Shown: positions 37,101 through 49,533, counted from the first letter of the stretch. The stretch is DNA of 64,000 nucleotides from Spisula solida (GCA_947247005.1 OX365948.1:39250601-39314600), one strand, 5' to 3'. Numbers and translations: made by a program. The notes: generated by a model not told the origin, from the letters alone.

Positions 37101-37727
37101 TACGCCATTTGGTTTGAGTTCGGGCTTTGCATCATTTTTCAACCATTATTCTACTGTTAAGAATTAGCGAAGTTGAAAAACAGTCTACGAAAGGGCTTAG
37201 ACAATGTTTGTTGTAAATATATTAGTTAATGTAAGCGTTTCTTAATTATTGCTAGTGCATTAAAAAGGCTTTATTTTTGTTTCAAACATATTTTTTTAAT
37301 CCAAAAAAAACTTAAAATGAACAATCGGATGTAAAGGATGCCGCTCAAAATCGTTAATCAATGAAAGAGAGTGTTGTTTCTTATGGATGATCAAATTGAA
37401 CTGTTCCATTAGTCATTTATACGGATATCGGATCTTACATCATTTTGCAATCATTATAATCACGATTTATTAAGAGACTAAGATTTATTTTTGTCAATAT
37501 AATTTTATGGTTATTGTGAACGTTTCCTCTCATTATTGTTATTGCAAAAAAGCAGCTTTATTTTCTGTTTCCGGTACATTCCGTTCGTATTTGTTACATC
37601 ATATTTACTGCGCATGAAACTAATGCTACATTAAATATATACTAGAAATCCACAGATAAAAAAATGCTAATAGAGTTTAAGAGGATCATGCAATTGGCGT
37701 CTATCGTACCGTACATGTTGTCCTTGG
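34168..37727. repeat. Three-copy tandem block, unit U2
   Basis: Middle unit. It lacks about 1.9 kb present in U1 and U3 between the conserved block and ccgtccc...ccaggtag (35080; 32290 in U1). It has its own extra material, including two successive versions of one segment (37066 onward and 37371 onward, each starting near tggatgatcaaa...gaactcttcca/gaactgttcca). U1 ends with the second version and U3 with the first. Confidence 0.8.
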
Positions 37728-38384
37728 CACTTTAAGTTTGGTAAGCCTCCGCATCGAGTCAATTTTAATAAGATATAATATGTGTGTTTTATTATGCAAT
37801 AATTTAATCATTCGTATTTGTCTTCATTTTAGACAATTCGCAAATCGCATTAATATAATATTTATAGTGATACAATAAATTAGGTTTGTGGAACATACAT
37901 AATCGCCTACAATATTTTTTTACGTCAACAAGGAAATAATATTGGAATCTATACATCAAGTCAACGACGTGAGCACGGCAGAAATGATGCAGAATCATAA
38001 CATGTTGAAAATAATATTCGAAGCATCAGAAACGAGCGTATGAATAAAAGTTTACCTTATTGCTGTCCAAACCAATTAATCACTGTTTAGTACTTTGACT
38101 TTAATTATCAAATAAGCATAACTGTAGAGCATATTTCTGCATGTAGCTATTTAATGTGGAGATAACCGGTTCATTCATGCCAGACTGCCAGTCATGTGGT
38201 CAAGTTATTACATGTATCTGCTTTAACGAGCTACCCACCAAGCGCAACTTATAAAGCTCTCAAAAGTCTCAAAGACGATGCAGTTTTGTTTCACAGATAG
38301 GGAATGTTATCAAAGAACTTGGCCACTGACCTGCGATATACGTGTATAATGTTTTTTTCAGGCTGAGAATTGTCAGTATATTCT
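37728..38384. other. Spacer between U2 and U3
   Basis: No gene. The minus-strand frame 37804-37998 has no recognisable domain. Confidence 0.4.
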
Positions 38385-38424
38385 GTCGGTTTAGATAATC
38401 TTAACAGCTATTTAAACTTCATAT

Positions 38425-38614
38425 ACTTTTTCTATGTTGACACTTTGTTTTTGTTTTTCTTGTTTTTTTTTGTTTATAATACATACATCATTATTTAAAC
38501 CGACTGCATAAATACCTTTGCCACTTGCTACTGTCATATGAAAATTGTATTGCGTTATTTGTATGTTCACATGGGCCTATGGCTTACTGAAATTTGAAAT
38601 AAACTATCTATCTA
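38425..38614 (+). mobile_element. 5'-truncated LINE 3' tail
   Basis: U1 reads acttcacat|gttattgctat (about 29323-29342). U3 has about 190 extra bases there, ending cttactgaaatttgaaataa then actatctatctatg. A 3' UTR ending in a short tandem (TATC)n after an aataaa-like signal is typical of CR1/L2-type LINE insertions. No coding part survives. Confidence 0.65.
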
Positions 38615-39214
38615 TGTTATTGCTATTACTGCATCAAATTTCAAACTCACATACCTAAATGTATTAACCAGGCATCCGCACATAGAACACGCGCTATGAA
38701 ATCATGAGTCGCTGTCTTAGTATCGTTGCTTTAACGACCTACAAGGCCTTCACTATTTGACACAAAAACTGTAACTTGGTAGGACGCTATAATTTGTTCT
38801 AATTAACGATGGCTGTCTATATCCAAGACAAACATATTATTTACTTACACAATTCTTCTGGAGATACGTCAAATATTCCATTATTTGCATCAGCCAAGAA
38901 GGTGTTTCACACGTTTTCGGAGCATACTAATTTCAGTTATTTGCAAGCCTGCGTTTCTTGATTATGCATTGAAATGGAGACAATGCGGCAGTATTATGGT
39001 TGTAACAAATTTGATGATCTCTCTTTGTTGGATTTTACGTCAATCCGACATAAAATCAGAAATAAATCGAAATTATGTTGTGATAAAATTCATCGTTGCA
39101 GGATAATAAATAAATTGCTGAAGCCGATTATTCAACAAGTTAAGTGAGGACATTCAACTACAGTCATGCGAATAGGTCTCGTTTGATTCAGGTTGTGCAT
39201 GTTATAAATGTGTG

Positions 39215-39495
39215 AATAGTGGTCTAGAGGTAGGACGAGCGCGTCGGGATCGAGAGGTCCCGGGTTCGATCCAGGTATGTGCCACTACTTACTTTTTTTA
39301 GTAAGAATAACCCACATTCTCAAAACGACCAATTATGAATTGGTACCTTTGAGGACGTAGTCAGTACATGTTCGATATTCCTGAGCGCCTCAGATCGATG
39401 TTGGCTGCACACCCACCAGGAGAAAAATAGTCTTCCCACAGAGACTCGAACTTTTGTTTTAATAGTCTCTACTGTATGTAATGAGGTTTTCATAA
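39215..39495 (+). mobile_element. tRNA-derived SINE in U3
   Basis: A box tggtctagagg (39219 onward) and B box gggttcgatcca at normal spacing, then a body of about 200 bp. Absent from U1 at the equivalent point (about 29870-29945), so it inserted after the unit duplicated. The minus-strand frame 39320-39511 lies inside it and is a shadow. Confidence 0.7.
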
Positions 39496-40309
39496 GATTA
39501 CAAACGCGCATGTTTGGTTTATCATTCCAGGAACAATCTTTACAATAACAGCGTACAGTCCGGTGGCAAAAAGAACGCTTGTTGCTTAGGAGGGACTATA
39601 TACGCGTAAATGGGTACAAGTAACGCCCTGTATTGAAAATAATGCCTTCCCATAAAGACACTGAGGGAACATTTAAAAGGCAAGGCAAAAACATTGTAAT
39701 GGGGCGAAATTGTCAAAACAAATGTATCTCTAAACCCAATACAACCAAATCAGACAGTTTGGCAGTTCATAATTCGACATAAGTGTATTTTGATTCGTCT
39801 TGATTTAATCTTAATGAAAATAACACATTTTTATTATTAAATGACAGGTCTTTGGCATCAAAATAACTAATAATAGTCAGATGTATAATCAATCATAAAC
39901 TGCATTTTCGTTCAGAGCGTAAACTATTTCAGGCAACAAAAAGGTATGTACTTACTAAAATAATACAGTTATGTATATCAACAACAGGTTAAATTACTTA
40001 ATTGCTGTATGTAAGAAGCCTTAAAGATATATTATCCAGTCATTCATGGCAATTTTCGGATCTTATCAATTTATTGTTACGGTAAGGCGAAAAACAAATG
40101 TTGTAGACTACGAGATCGACTCCTCTGTCTATGAGGAACCCACGCCATACTGTTTCTCACAAGGTAAATCTCCCTTAGTGACGTAGTGGCAAGTCGTCTG
40201 TTTAAGTTCAGCCAATTGACTTAATACCTTTGGGATGACGAACTGATGCAATGTGTTTTTTGTATTTATTGTTTTAACGCCTTAATGTTGTCTAGGTTTT
40301 GGTGCGCTG

Positions 40310-40372
40310 TAGGCGTTTAAATGACATACAAAATGTTAAAATTACTATTTGTGTATGTCATTTAAACGCCTA
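40310..40372. repeat. Perfect 20-bp-arm hairpin in U3
   Basis: taggcgtttaaatgacatac (40310-40329) and gtatgtcatttaaacgccta (40353-40372) are exact inverse complements around a 23-base loop. It corresponds to 30887-30944 in U1, where 16 bp of the arms still match. Confidence 0.9.
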
Positions 40373-40790
40373 TGAATGGACGCGACCATTTTATATATAA
40401 TCGTTCAGTACTAGCGCGCGTGCCCGCTTATTTTCTCCACAATTGGAGGACATAACCGTAGCCAACATACAAGTAACATGTCAATTAACTATTGAAATAT
40501 AATACATCAAATAGAAATCAAAGGTCAACAGTGAGAGTTTGTTGAAATCAGACTTTCTTTCAACAGGGAATCTTCCGCGTGAATCTTCCTGCATGAACCA
40601 AAAGCATTAGCAGGTCTGGAGAGTACGATGTATTGGACTATTTTTGAACAAATGACTCTGGCATTAACTTGTCAAGTATAACACATAAATTCCAAATCAT
40701 AACAGGTCTATTGCAAACATGCCTTTGATTCCGCGTCTTAGATCTAAATAAACAATAGGTGGTCCTAGAAGTTATTATAATTATATAATT

Positions 40791-41379
40791 GAGCCAGTCT
40801 CCAGGAAAACCTACTATTTTGACAAAAACATTGACTTTAAAATTTTCCATAGTATTACAGGATAATGTTAAATAAGCAAATTGCAAAAGAAATTATGTTA
40901 ATATCTTGAGTTTTAAGGAAGTTACAGCTGTTGTTGTAGAGTCCCTATTCGGAGCTTTTTGCGTGACGTCGCAAACGTCATTCAAACGTTTTTCGACGTA
41001 ACTGAAAAAAAGTATTTCATTATTACACCATTTGATCAATTCTTGACATAAACTGTTCAAAATAGTACCAAATTCTATAATTATGTTTCACTTTTCAAAA
41101 TATATATCAAAATAGAAATTGTTTGCATTCAGAGAAAGGCTTCTTCTGTTTTTCTCAATCGGAGTACTTTTCTGAAATTGGTCACCATAGCAACAAAGTA
41201 TGTGTTTTCGACATTATTCATAGGAAAATTTAAAGCTAATGTATAGTACTATATGGGTCAATTACTTAAAATAGAATCAAGAGATATGTATTTTTCCTTA
41301 TTTTAGAGCTTTATCAAAATCTTGTTACATATAGTAACTACATAATGTCATTATAGCAGGTTTTCCTGGAGACTGGCTC
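40791..41379. mobile_element. 589-bp non-autonomous DNA transposon
   Basis: The termini gagccagtctccaggaaaac and gttttcctggagactggctc are exact inverse complements, and the TIR continues imperfectly inward. The empty site is visible in U1 at about 31345-31360. AT-rich aattatat sequence flanks both ends, so a target duplication is present but its exact length is ambiguous. The interior has gcgtgacgtcgcaaacgtca and no transposase frame. A second copy is at 53974-54537. Superfamily not determined. Confidence 0.8.
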
Positions 41380-42961
41380 AATTATATTTCTTGTATTCGT
41401 AACAATACTTCGAGTTTTAGTATCTTGCACTACTTGCTATTGTTGATACATTCTGAGGTATATGATTATTTAATTGCCTATGACGTCATCAATGCAAACC
41501 GATTGGAAGGTAACATATAGTATTGGAATTATTGTTTATTAATATAAATCGTGTTCGTAGAGTAATACAACGTTATATTCATAAAAAATAAATCAATCAT
41601 TTCATTCCAAAGTTTTTTTTATTAATAGCACTATAGAACAGTTTACTATAAAGGTTTGTACCAAAATACTCCCAATATACCTGTTGTCATTATGGTAGGT
41701 ATTCGTTGTTTATCTTGCAAGCCTTGAATATATTGTAATAAACATTGTGGAATATACTGATTCTAGTATTTAATGACATGCGTTTGATAGGGTATTGGTG
41801 TGTGTTATTTATTTAGTTATCACACCTATGCATGTAATAAATTACATTATTATATAATTAGATCTCTATTTGCAGATATTAATGGTTCTGACGAAAGACG
41901 GTTACATGTATTTATGTCTGATAGGGAAATACTTTTGTTTGTAATTGAATTGGCATCGCGGTGTATGTCGCCTATATTAACATTTGTTCAGTCATATATG
42001 ATAGACAGGTAACCTAACCAGTTATCGTAATATCTATTAACAACTATTTAGTATGAACACTTATACCAGCAGCTGAAAACCTCTCGTATGTGCAATGTCA
42101 TAGAGGAATATAACCTCTCATCCTGGTAACGGTCAAACGTTATGTCTAATGTTCTGACTACTGTGCTAGACAGATGATCCTAATTTGCGTGTATACTACT
42201 AAATTTTTCTCCAACAAAGGTATTAATTTTAAACGATTATGTGAGCTCATTTACAGTTATAAGTTTCAGATTGTACAGGCACAATGCAGAAAGGCACAGT
42301 GTCACTGTTGGTTCACTAATCGGTCCTATCAGAAGGGGCGCATACCGTAATTGGAAATTCTACTTTGCGTTAATCTTGGGATGCTGATCATTTAACCTTT
42401 TGTGAAAATACACGTATTTTGAGAATGCAGCCTGTCTTTATTAACGATCATTACTAGTAAAATATCAATGAAATGCAATTTCTACTTACGGCATATTGCC
42501 AGGTCATTCTGCATTAAAATTGATCCATGAATGAACATTCCATACAGATATGAGACCGTTTTCTTCTAATTTAAATACTATTTATAATTTTGTAGTTGGA
42601 CTTAAATACACCACACGTGTTCTACTATTCTAAACTTAGTAGATTTAAAATGATGAACACCTTCAAACACGTCTCAATATACATTCCATTGTTATAATAC
42701 GTAAATAAATATTGAAGAATTTTTAAAACATTTAAATTAGTTCTAATTTCAATTGACGTCATGAAATCAACCTATCTAAATGTAATAAATCGTTCTCATG
42801 ATAAACCACGAACTCATTCCAAAGTAAATCGAAGAATGCTGTTTTGAAATAATCCTGAATAGTTAGTATTGCCAAACCACATTGCAAACTAAGAAAACAA
42901 AACTATAAACTATGCACCGTCTGGCTTTATCGGACGGATTTATCTTGAACAAAGTTTAACA

Positions 42962-43048
42962 TTGAGGATTTCATGGAAGATTGCCATTTAATTTAATTGT
43001 CAAATGAGTTTCCTCGTAAAATAAAGTCTTTATTATTATTATTATCAT
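42962..43048 (+). mobile_element. LINE 3' tail ending (TTA)n
   Basis: ttgaggatttcatggaagat through gtaaaataaagtctttatta, then (TTA)n. Nearly identical to 58678-58778, so it is the 3' end of one LINE-like family, heavily 5'-truncated. The tail-type repeat (ttgagtgcggcctttcctgtc) follows directly at 43054. Confidence 0.65.
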
Positions 43049-43244
43049 CTTAAGTTGAGTGCGGCCTTTCCTGTCTGACTTAATATTATCTTTTTGAAAC
43101 CCTTATTGATTCTTATCCGGTCGTCAGTTGACCTAACAAACCAGTATCCATCGAATTAATTGCCAATCAGTAACACTAGATGGCTCCTCTATCAGCACCT
43201 GAAAACTTTTTCACATGTTAATATGCCGTAGCTAATGTCACCTA

Positions 43245-43335
43245 TGGAAGAACACGACGAATTCAGCCCAAGATTCGAACCCCCATCATTCGGTTGACCG
43301 TTTGCGCTTAACAAACTGCACTAGGTGCCAGACTC
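43245..43335 (-). mobile_element. SINE head fragment in U3
   Basis: On the minus strand cctagtgcagtttgttaagc gives an A-box-like stretch and gggggttcgaatcttgggct a B box, at tRNA spacing. It is the best-preserved of three homologous fragments (see 33110-33195). Confidence 0.6.
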
Positions 43336-44165
43336 AAACAGAATACAGATACAATTCAAACTGCAACAATGAAAAACCAAATTGTTTTACAGAACTTACT
43401 TTTACATGGTCAATGCTTTTGTTTCAATCCAGTTTATATTTTAACTTCTTCGTTTCCTACATTCACCTGATAATATAATTATTTTACTTTTAGTTAAATA
43501 AACAATACTGTCCGCATCGCGTTTATTAAGAACCACTGATCTACTTGTTCGTTCAACTCTCTTATAGACGATTCCAATATGTGCGATGTTCAGTAATTCC
43601 AAACAATAGCTCTGATACCACTATAAGCGCGAATTTCAGCTGAACATATCTGAGAAGTTTGCTGTCATTGAAAGTGTTTGTTTTCACACCACAGAAAAAT
43701 GGCAAGATACTTATCAATTATCAGTGAGAAAGCACACGTTATTTACAGTCGATTATTGAGCACGAGAAGATAAACTGCATTGTGCAGTGTAATTCTAACA
43801 TTTATCACACAACTACAATTAACAACACTTCTAAAACAGATTTCTGTCGTAATTAAGACTAGACGTAGAAACATTCAAATCAGTGACAACACTGCCGTTA
43901 CGATATTGTACAATTTATCGCATGCCTTCTTTACATTACACAATAACAGACGAATTAATTGGACGATCGATATTAAAACTGAAAAAGAGTGATTTTTTTG
44001 GATGTTCCAATTTGTCATTTGTTCTGAGTTCGAGCTTTGCATCGGTTGCCAAATAGTATTCCATAGTGATGAATTAGCGGGTTTTTTAAACGGTCTATGA
44101 AGATGCGAACGTAATGTTCTTGAACGTTTGAATGTATTGGGAACGTTTCTTAATTATCATCAGTG

Positions 44166-45340
44166 CATTAAGGACACCTTTACTATCTGATTAAAACTCT
44201 GGTCAACCTTAAATAAATTCGCATTGAATTATCGTGATAATCATTGCTCAAATATTGTCATGGAAGTAAACCAAAACTAAATGGCGTTTATCAGACGTAT
44301 AAGGTATATTATGCACTTATGAAAAAAAACAGTTCATAACAGTATTGCTCGTCTAGATTTTTTATTCATAGATTTTGAGGGAACCCCTTAAACACTGAAA
44401 TTTGCATTTTAAAACATACTGTTTTCTTTAATGCAATAAGATGAGTAACGCTTAAATATGTTTTCCCAAATGGCATTGCAGTATACCTTTTGAAATTAAA
44501 CTTTAGTCATTTCAGAAATGCTGAAAAACAGGGAAGGTAATTAAATACCATTAGATCCATACCACTTCAGCATTAGCTTATTAAGCATTTTTTCATAAGA
44601 GTATGAACTGGTTATAAGTATATACAGTAAATCAAGACATTAGAAGATGCTGACTCATACCCTTTTAAAAACCTGTTTGTACTAGTTAATCACGGTATAT
44701 AAGTCAGACGCTTTCGATACGTTTTAGTTCTGATTTTTAAACTCCCGCTCCACTAAATACATTGGCATGGTTTTCTTACTGACAACTTCTCTACAGGCAT
44801 AATTATAATTCTTATTAGAATGGCTTTGTGCAATGTTTTACTGTGATTTGATATGTATTTTGTATGTATGCTGTACAAAGATGAGACCTAAATAAATATA
44901 TATATATGACCATTGATTACTATAAACTGGCCGCCGTTTATACATGATCAAATTAAGTAATGTCGGAAAAAACAACACCACACAAACAACCAATTAGATG
45001 TACGACTATTCAAGCCAACTTTTGCTACCCACACAATGCTGTCATCACATGTTTATTGACCTACTTTGCAACTTTTACACAAACAAAAAACAAAACAATG
45101 ACATTGAATCGATCAGGAAATACTTTGATATAGGTCAATAGATGTTCGGTACATTGTGGTTTGACAGTACAATATTAGTTGTATTGTGAGACCGCAGTAT
45201 GACCTGATAAGTTGTGTGGAGTATATTTCCGTCAAAATAATTTGAACTGTCCTTAGTTCGAGGATGACACATACCTCTCAATTTACCAATTTACGCGACT
45301 GCACATCATCAGACCTGGCTCAGATTCCATAAAAAAAATG
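44166..45340. other. Intergenic, nothing recognised
   Basis: No gene or defined element. Short (TA)n at about 44897-44909. Confidence 0.4.
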
Positions 45341-45705
45341 TATTGCTCAGCTGAGACGACTGCTATTTTAAAACATAGTTTGTTGGTTAAATGACTTTCA
45401 TGTATACAAGTATATATTGTTTCATCACAGTGAGATGCCAAATTAATAGAGCAATACATTTTGACAGAAAATCATGCTTAAAAGTTATAAACATCTAAAG
45501 TAAAATCTTAAGTCTGCTATAACAAGCTCAGGAACAAAGTCCCCTATTGTTCATTACTGTCGGATTTCCAAGAGCATTTCATACACAAGTTATCTATAAT
45601 ATCATTATTTAGCAATACATACACAGTTTTTGGTAGCAATCTACATCACAAGGCTATAATTGTAGTCATATAATACATTCTAAATAGCAGTCTAAGCTGA
45701 GCAAT
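45341..45705. mobile_element. 365-bp MITE, TA ends
   Basis: tattgctcagctgagacgac (45341 onward) pairs with gcagtctaagctgagcaata (ending 45705); TIR of about 27 bp with two or three differences. TA lies at both borders. Related words (gagcaatacatt, agcaatacata) recur inside. No coding frame. Confidence 0.75.
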
Positions 45706-46345
45706 AGCTTATGTTCTTTCGTGGAATTAGAACCTATGCAAAACATTCTGGACACAGGTGACATTCTATGATTTTACGATGATAAACGATATGCGCTTCA
45801 TTTTCTACAGAATCACAATCATGCTGTTCTCATTATCGCCTCTGCACTATGTCATCTTAATGAGAAATGTGTACATGTTTTACATAATTATATAACTATA
45901 ATTATTTCAACACGTGTGTTTATCTACATTTCATGCGATTTCAACATCGAAATAAAGATATTTCTCAGATATATTGAAACAATAGATAATATTTAAGGAA
46001 CATAAATATTCGTCTTGCGTTATTTCATAAGGAAATAATCAAGGGGGTAAAAGTACAAATTCAACGACTTATGCACTAATGAAATTAATGTCATCTTGAC
46101 AATAGTACGTAATAATCGTAGAGCCTTCCAAACTAAAACAGTCTTAAATTCTAGTTGGCATCAATCTGTCCTAGCGACTATGGAGTAGTCCCATCATGTT
46201 GACGATCACCATGATCTTTAATTAATAAACAAAACTATTCATCATTTACTTATCACCGTCGAGTATGTTTATACTCGTATGAATATTTAGATTATGCACA
46301 TTTTAATATATCTGTATACATTATAATGTAAAATGATCAGCGTAG
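45706..46345. other. Intergenic, nothing recognised
   Basis: AT-rich flank of the minisatellite with no features. Confidence 0.4.
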
Positions 46346-47579
46346 TGGCCACGTGTGTCCAGTGGTTAGAGTATCATACACGAAACTACACACGAAACGA
46401 GAGGCCGCCCGTAGCGGTTACGTGTGGCCAATGGTTAAAGTACCACACACGAAACTACACACGAAACGAGAGGCCGCCCGTAGCGGTTACGTGTGGCCAA
46501 TGGTTAGAGTATCACACACGAAACTTCACACGGAATGAGAGGCCGCCCGTAGCGGTTACGTGTGGCCAATGGTTAGAGTACCACACACGAAACTACACAC
46601 GAAGCGAGAGGCCGCCCGTAGCGGTTACGTGTGGCCAATGGTTAGAGTGTCACACACGAAACTACACACGGAACGAGAGGCCGCCCGTAGCGGCTACGTG
46701 TGGCCAATGGTTAGAGTATCATACACGAAACAACACACGAAACGAGAGGCCGCCCGTAGCGGTTACGTGTGGCCAATGGTTAGAGTATCATACATGAAAC
46801 AACACACGAAACGAGAGGCCGCCCGTAGCGGTTACGTATGGCCAATGGTTAGAGTACCACACACGAAACTACACACGAAACGAGAGGCCGCCCGTAGCGG
46901 TTACGTGTGGCCAATGGTTAGAGTATCACACACGAAACTGCACACGAAACGAGATGCCGCCCGTAGCGGTTACATATGGCCAATGGTTAGAGTATCATAC
47001 ACGAAACTACACACGAAACGAGAGGCCGCCCGTAGCGGTTACGTTTGGCCAATGGTTAGAGTACCACACACGAAACTACACACGAAACGAGAGGCCGCCC
47101 GTAGCGGTTACGTGTGGCCAATAGTTAAGAGTATCACACACGAAACTACACACGAAACGAGATGCCGCCCGTAGCGGTTACATATGGCCAATGGTTAGAG
47201 TATCATACACGAAACTACACACGAAACGAGAGGCCGCCCGTAGCGGTTACGTTTGGCCAATGGTTAGAGTACCACACACAAAACTACACACGAAACGAGA
47301 GGCCGCCCGTAGCGGTTACGTATGGCCAATGGTTAGAGTATCATACACGAAACTACACACGAAACGAGAGCCCGCCCGTAGCGGTTACGTGTGGCCAATG
47401 GTTAGAGTACCACACACGAAACTACACACGAAACGAGAGGCCGCCCGTAGCGGTTACGTATGGCCAATGGTTAGAGTATCATACACGAAACTACACACGA
47501 AACAAGAGGCCGCCCGTAGCGGTTACGTGTGGCCAATGGTTAGAGTATCTACACACGAGACGAGAGGCCGCCATATACA
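46346..47579 (+). repeat. 69-bp minisatellite, about 18 copies
   Basis: Eighteen head-to-tail units of 69 bp, spaced every 69 bases from about 46360 to 47534, with one single-base insertion near 47127 and a shortened last unit. Each contains tggccaatggttagagta, close to a tRNA/SINE A box (first unit tgtccagtggttagag), and a GC-rich ggccgcccgtagcggt segment. No B box follows. Because 69 is divisible by three, several frames stay open over long stretches and give repeat peptides (GQWLEYHTRNYTRNERPP in one frame, WPMVRVSHTKLHTKREAARS in another). No evidence favours translation of either. Confidence 0.92.
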
Positions 47580-48554
47580 CAAATCGGTATTGTTCTCAAT
47601 GCGCTCAGAGTGTATTAGGTAGTGCCAAGTCTGTGTCAGCAGGATAATGTGACGGGGTTACAATATCCATATTACTGAAGTAGGGCTTACTGCAGGTTGA
47701 AGTTTAATCCGAACATGTTCTCTTATTTACGTGATAATATATTATTTCAGTTACATACTAGATACATAAATAAGTACATACCTACTATGATTTAGCGTTT
47801 AGAACCCAGTCACTTATTGAATTATATTTATGTACTTCTAAAATACTGAATGATATATAGGTTACATATCATGTTTTTTGTGTTCAATTGTTTTTTTTCG
47901 CGAGGAATCAGGTTTATAATTATGATAACCTTGCATCTTTGAGCTCTAGTATTTGAATCTTACTTTATGGCACATAAACCACCATGAGATTATATCTGCG
48001 GATGGTACTTTTGAGGTACGCCTTCCTGGTGTGCTTGGAGTTCGGTAAGTAAACACGTTTCAAAGTGATGGTCCAATTTTCCATAGCCCACTTTGTAAAG
48101 TTCTTGATCGTCTCCGAAAAAGAACGTTAATAAACCATTACGCTAACTAGACCTCCCGGGTACAGGGTATTCCACAGAACTGCGATATATCGATAATTGT
48201 ATACGAATCTACGATCAGGTAGTCAGTAAATTATTCATTAACCATGTTCAATTTATCTTTCCGATTCACCAATTCAGTGGCTAATTATTACTCTTGTAAT
48301 CTCATCATTTATTCAGCTTTTAAATATAAGGGATCAACATCTGGGAAATATTATCTAATTAAATGTTCGCCGATAAGTACATTTGTACTCGAATTATCAA
48401 AAATCACACAGTTAAATACAGTTTAATTTCCCCGATTTCCGGAGCATAGAATATACATTCTAAAATCTAAAACACATGATATTTGTTATTTATATATCTT
48501 AATATCCTAAGGTATACAAATGTATACAAAAATGTATGTGTTTTATTCGATTTG
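47580..48554. other. Intergenic, nothing recognised
   Basis: AT-rich. No gene seen on either strand. Confidence 0.4.
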
Positions 48555-48574
48555 AATACAGTAAACCTAGAAAT

Positions 48575-48762
48575 TATTTCGCGCGATTTAGTTTCGCGGA
48601 GTTCGCGAATGGTAGAATTTCGCGAAATTAAGTCCCCGCGAAAGTACTAAAAACATTGATATGGACACTGCAGGAAACTTAAAAACGCAAATATTTGTAG
48701 TCGTGTTTATTCCCACGATCAGCAAAACGCGAAAGTAAGTATTCGCGAAAGTACTTCTACTA
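48575..48762. repeat. Repeat rich in cgcgaa/ttcgcg motifs
   Basis: Stands out by repeated ttcgcg, cgcgaa and gcgaaagta words (aatttcgcgaaattaagtcc, cccgcgaaagtact, attcgcgaaagtactt) in AT-rich surroundings. This style matches dispersed non-coding repeats seen in many invertebrates, from memory. The gcgaaagtact motif occurs twice as a direct repeat. Borders uncertain. Confidence 0.5.
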
Positions 48763-49197
48763 AATGTGTAATTTGCTTTATTGCATTTTTATCGCAATTA
48801 TATACATTTCATAGTTCTTTGAGGAAAGTATCAGCTCGAAGCTTAGAGATAACACGATCCTTTAAATTATGCTTCCATTGCAACAATACTATCTGTTTGT
48901 TGATATGAACGACCTTCTGTTGGCTAATGGCAGACGATATTTGATAACTAATCTTGAAGTGATTTATGAAACTTTTAAGAGAAATTCGAAAGACATTTAT
49001 TCAAAATAGAGACATTTTTGACATGTGACCCGTTATAAAGATTATATATCATTTTTAAAAGTTATTGACACCGAGAAAAGATATAACATAGTTATATGGA
49101 ACCTCCAAATCCTGCCGATGTCAAGAACTGTATGGACTTAATGTAAGTGTTCAGACTCATTTGAAGGTGATGAGGGGTGATCCAAAATAGACATACG

Positions 49198-49290
49198 CCG
49201 ATCTCCTGAAGCGTCTCGAATAAAAATACCAGCTGTTTGAAGGAATATGGGCTGATTCTTTTCTTAAATTGAAACGCTTCGGGAGATCGG
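49198..49290. repeat. Short foldback next to a MITE
   Basis: ccgatctcctgaagcgtctc (49198-49217) pairs with gaaacgcttcgggagatcgg (49271-49290), three mismatches, around a 53-base loop. It abuts the element starting at 49298. Confidence 0.7.
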
Positions 49291-49297
49291 GACCAGG

Positions 49298-49533
49298 GTA
49301 CTATTTTATCAAAGCACTTACGAAAATCGTAAACTTACGATCTAATTCAAATTAGTTATAATTCTATTCCAACTATTAAGTGTGGTAAATGAAGCAGCAA
49401 CACAAGTAATGATTCAATTAATGAACTCCCACAAACCATACCCGTCTCAAATTTGCAGTCGGTAAAGAATTATAAAGAATTAAAATTTGAACGTAAGTTT
49501 ACTATTTCCGTTAGTGCTTTGATAAAACAGTAC
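49298..49533. mobile_element. 236-bp MITE with about 42-bp TIRs
   Basis: gtactattttatcaaagcac (49298 onward) pairs with gtgctttgataaaacagtac (ending 49533). The TIR continues through cttacg...aaatcgtaaacttacg with few mismatches. No coding frame. A partial relative lies at about 4585-4786. Confidence 0.75.

Larger units (their letters stand above)
38385..44165. repeat. Three-copy tandem block, unit U3
   Basis: Longest unit, expanded by a LINE tail (38425-38614), a SINE (39215-39495), the 589-bp transposon (40791-41379) and a second LINE tail (42962-43048). Collinear with U1 over most of its length. A tgacgtca site is kept at equivalent places in U1 (31427) and U3 (41481). Confidence 0.85.

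Noticed and set aside
46333..47647. Overlapping repeat-protein open frames of 143-204 residues
   Set aside because: They follow from a 69-bp tandem period divisible by three and exist in more than one frame; no start context, splice signal or domain supports translation.
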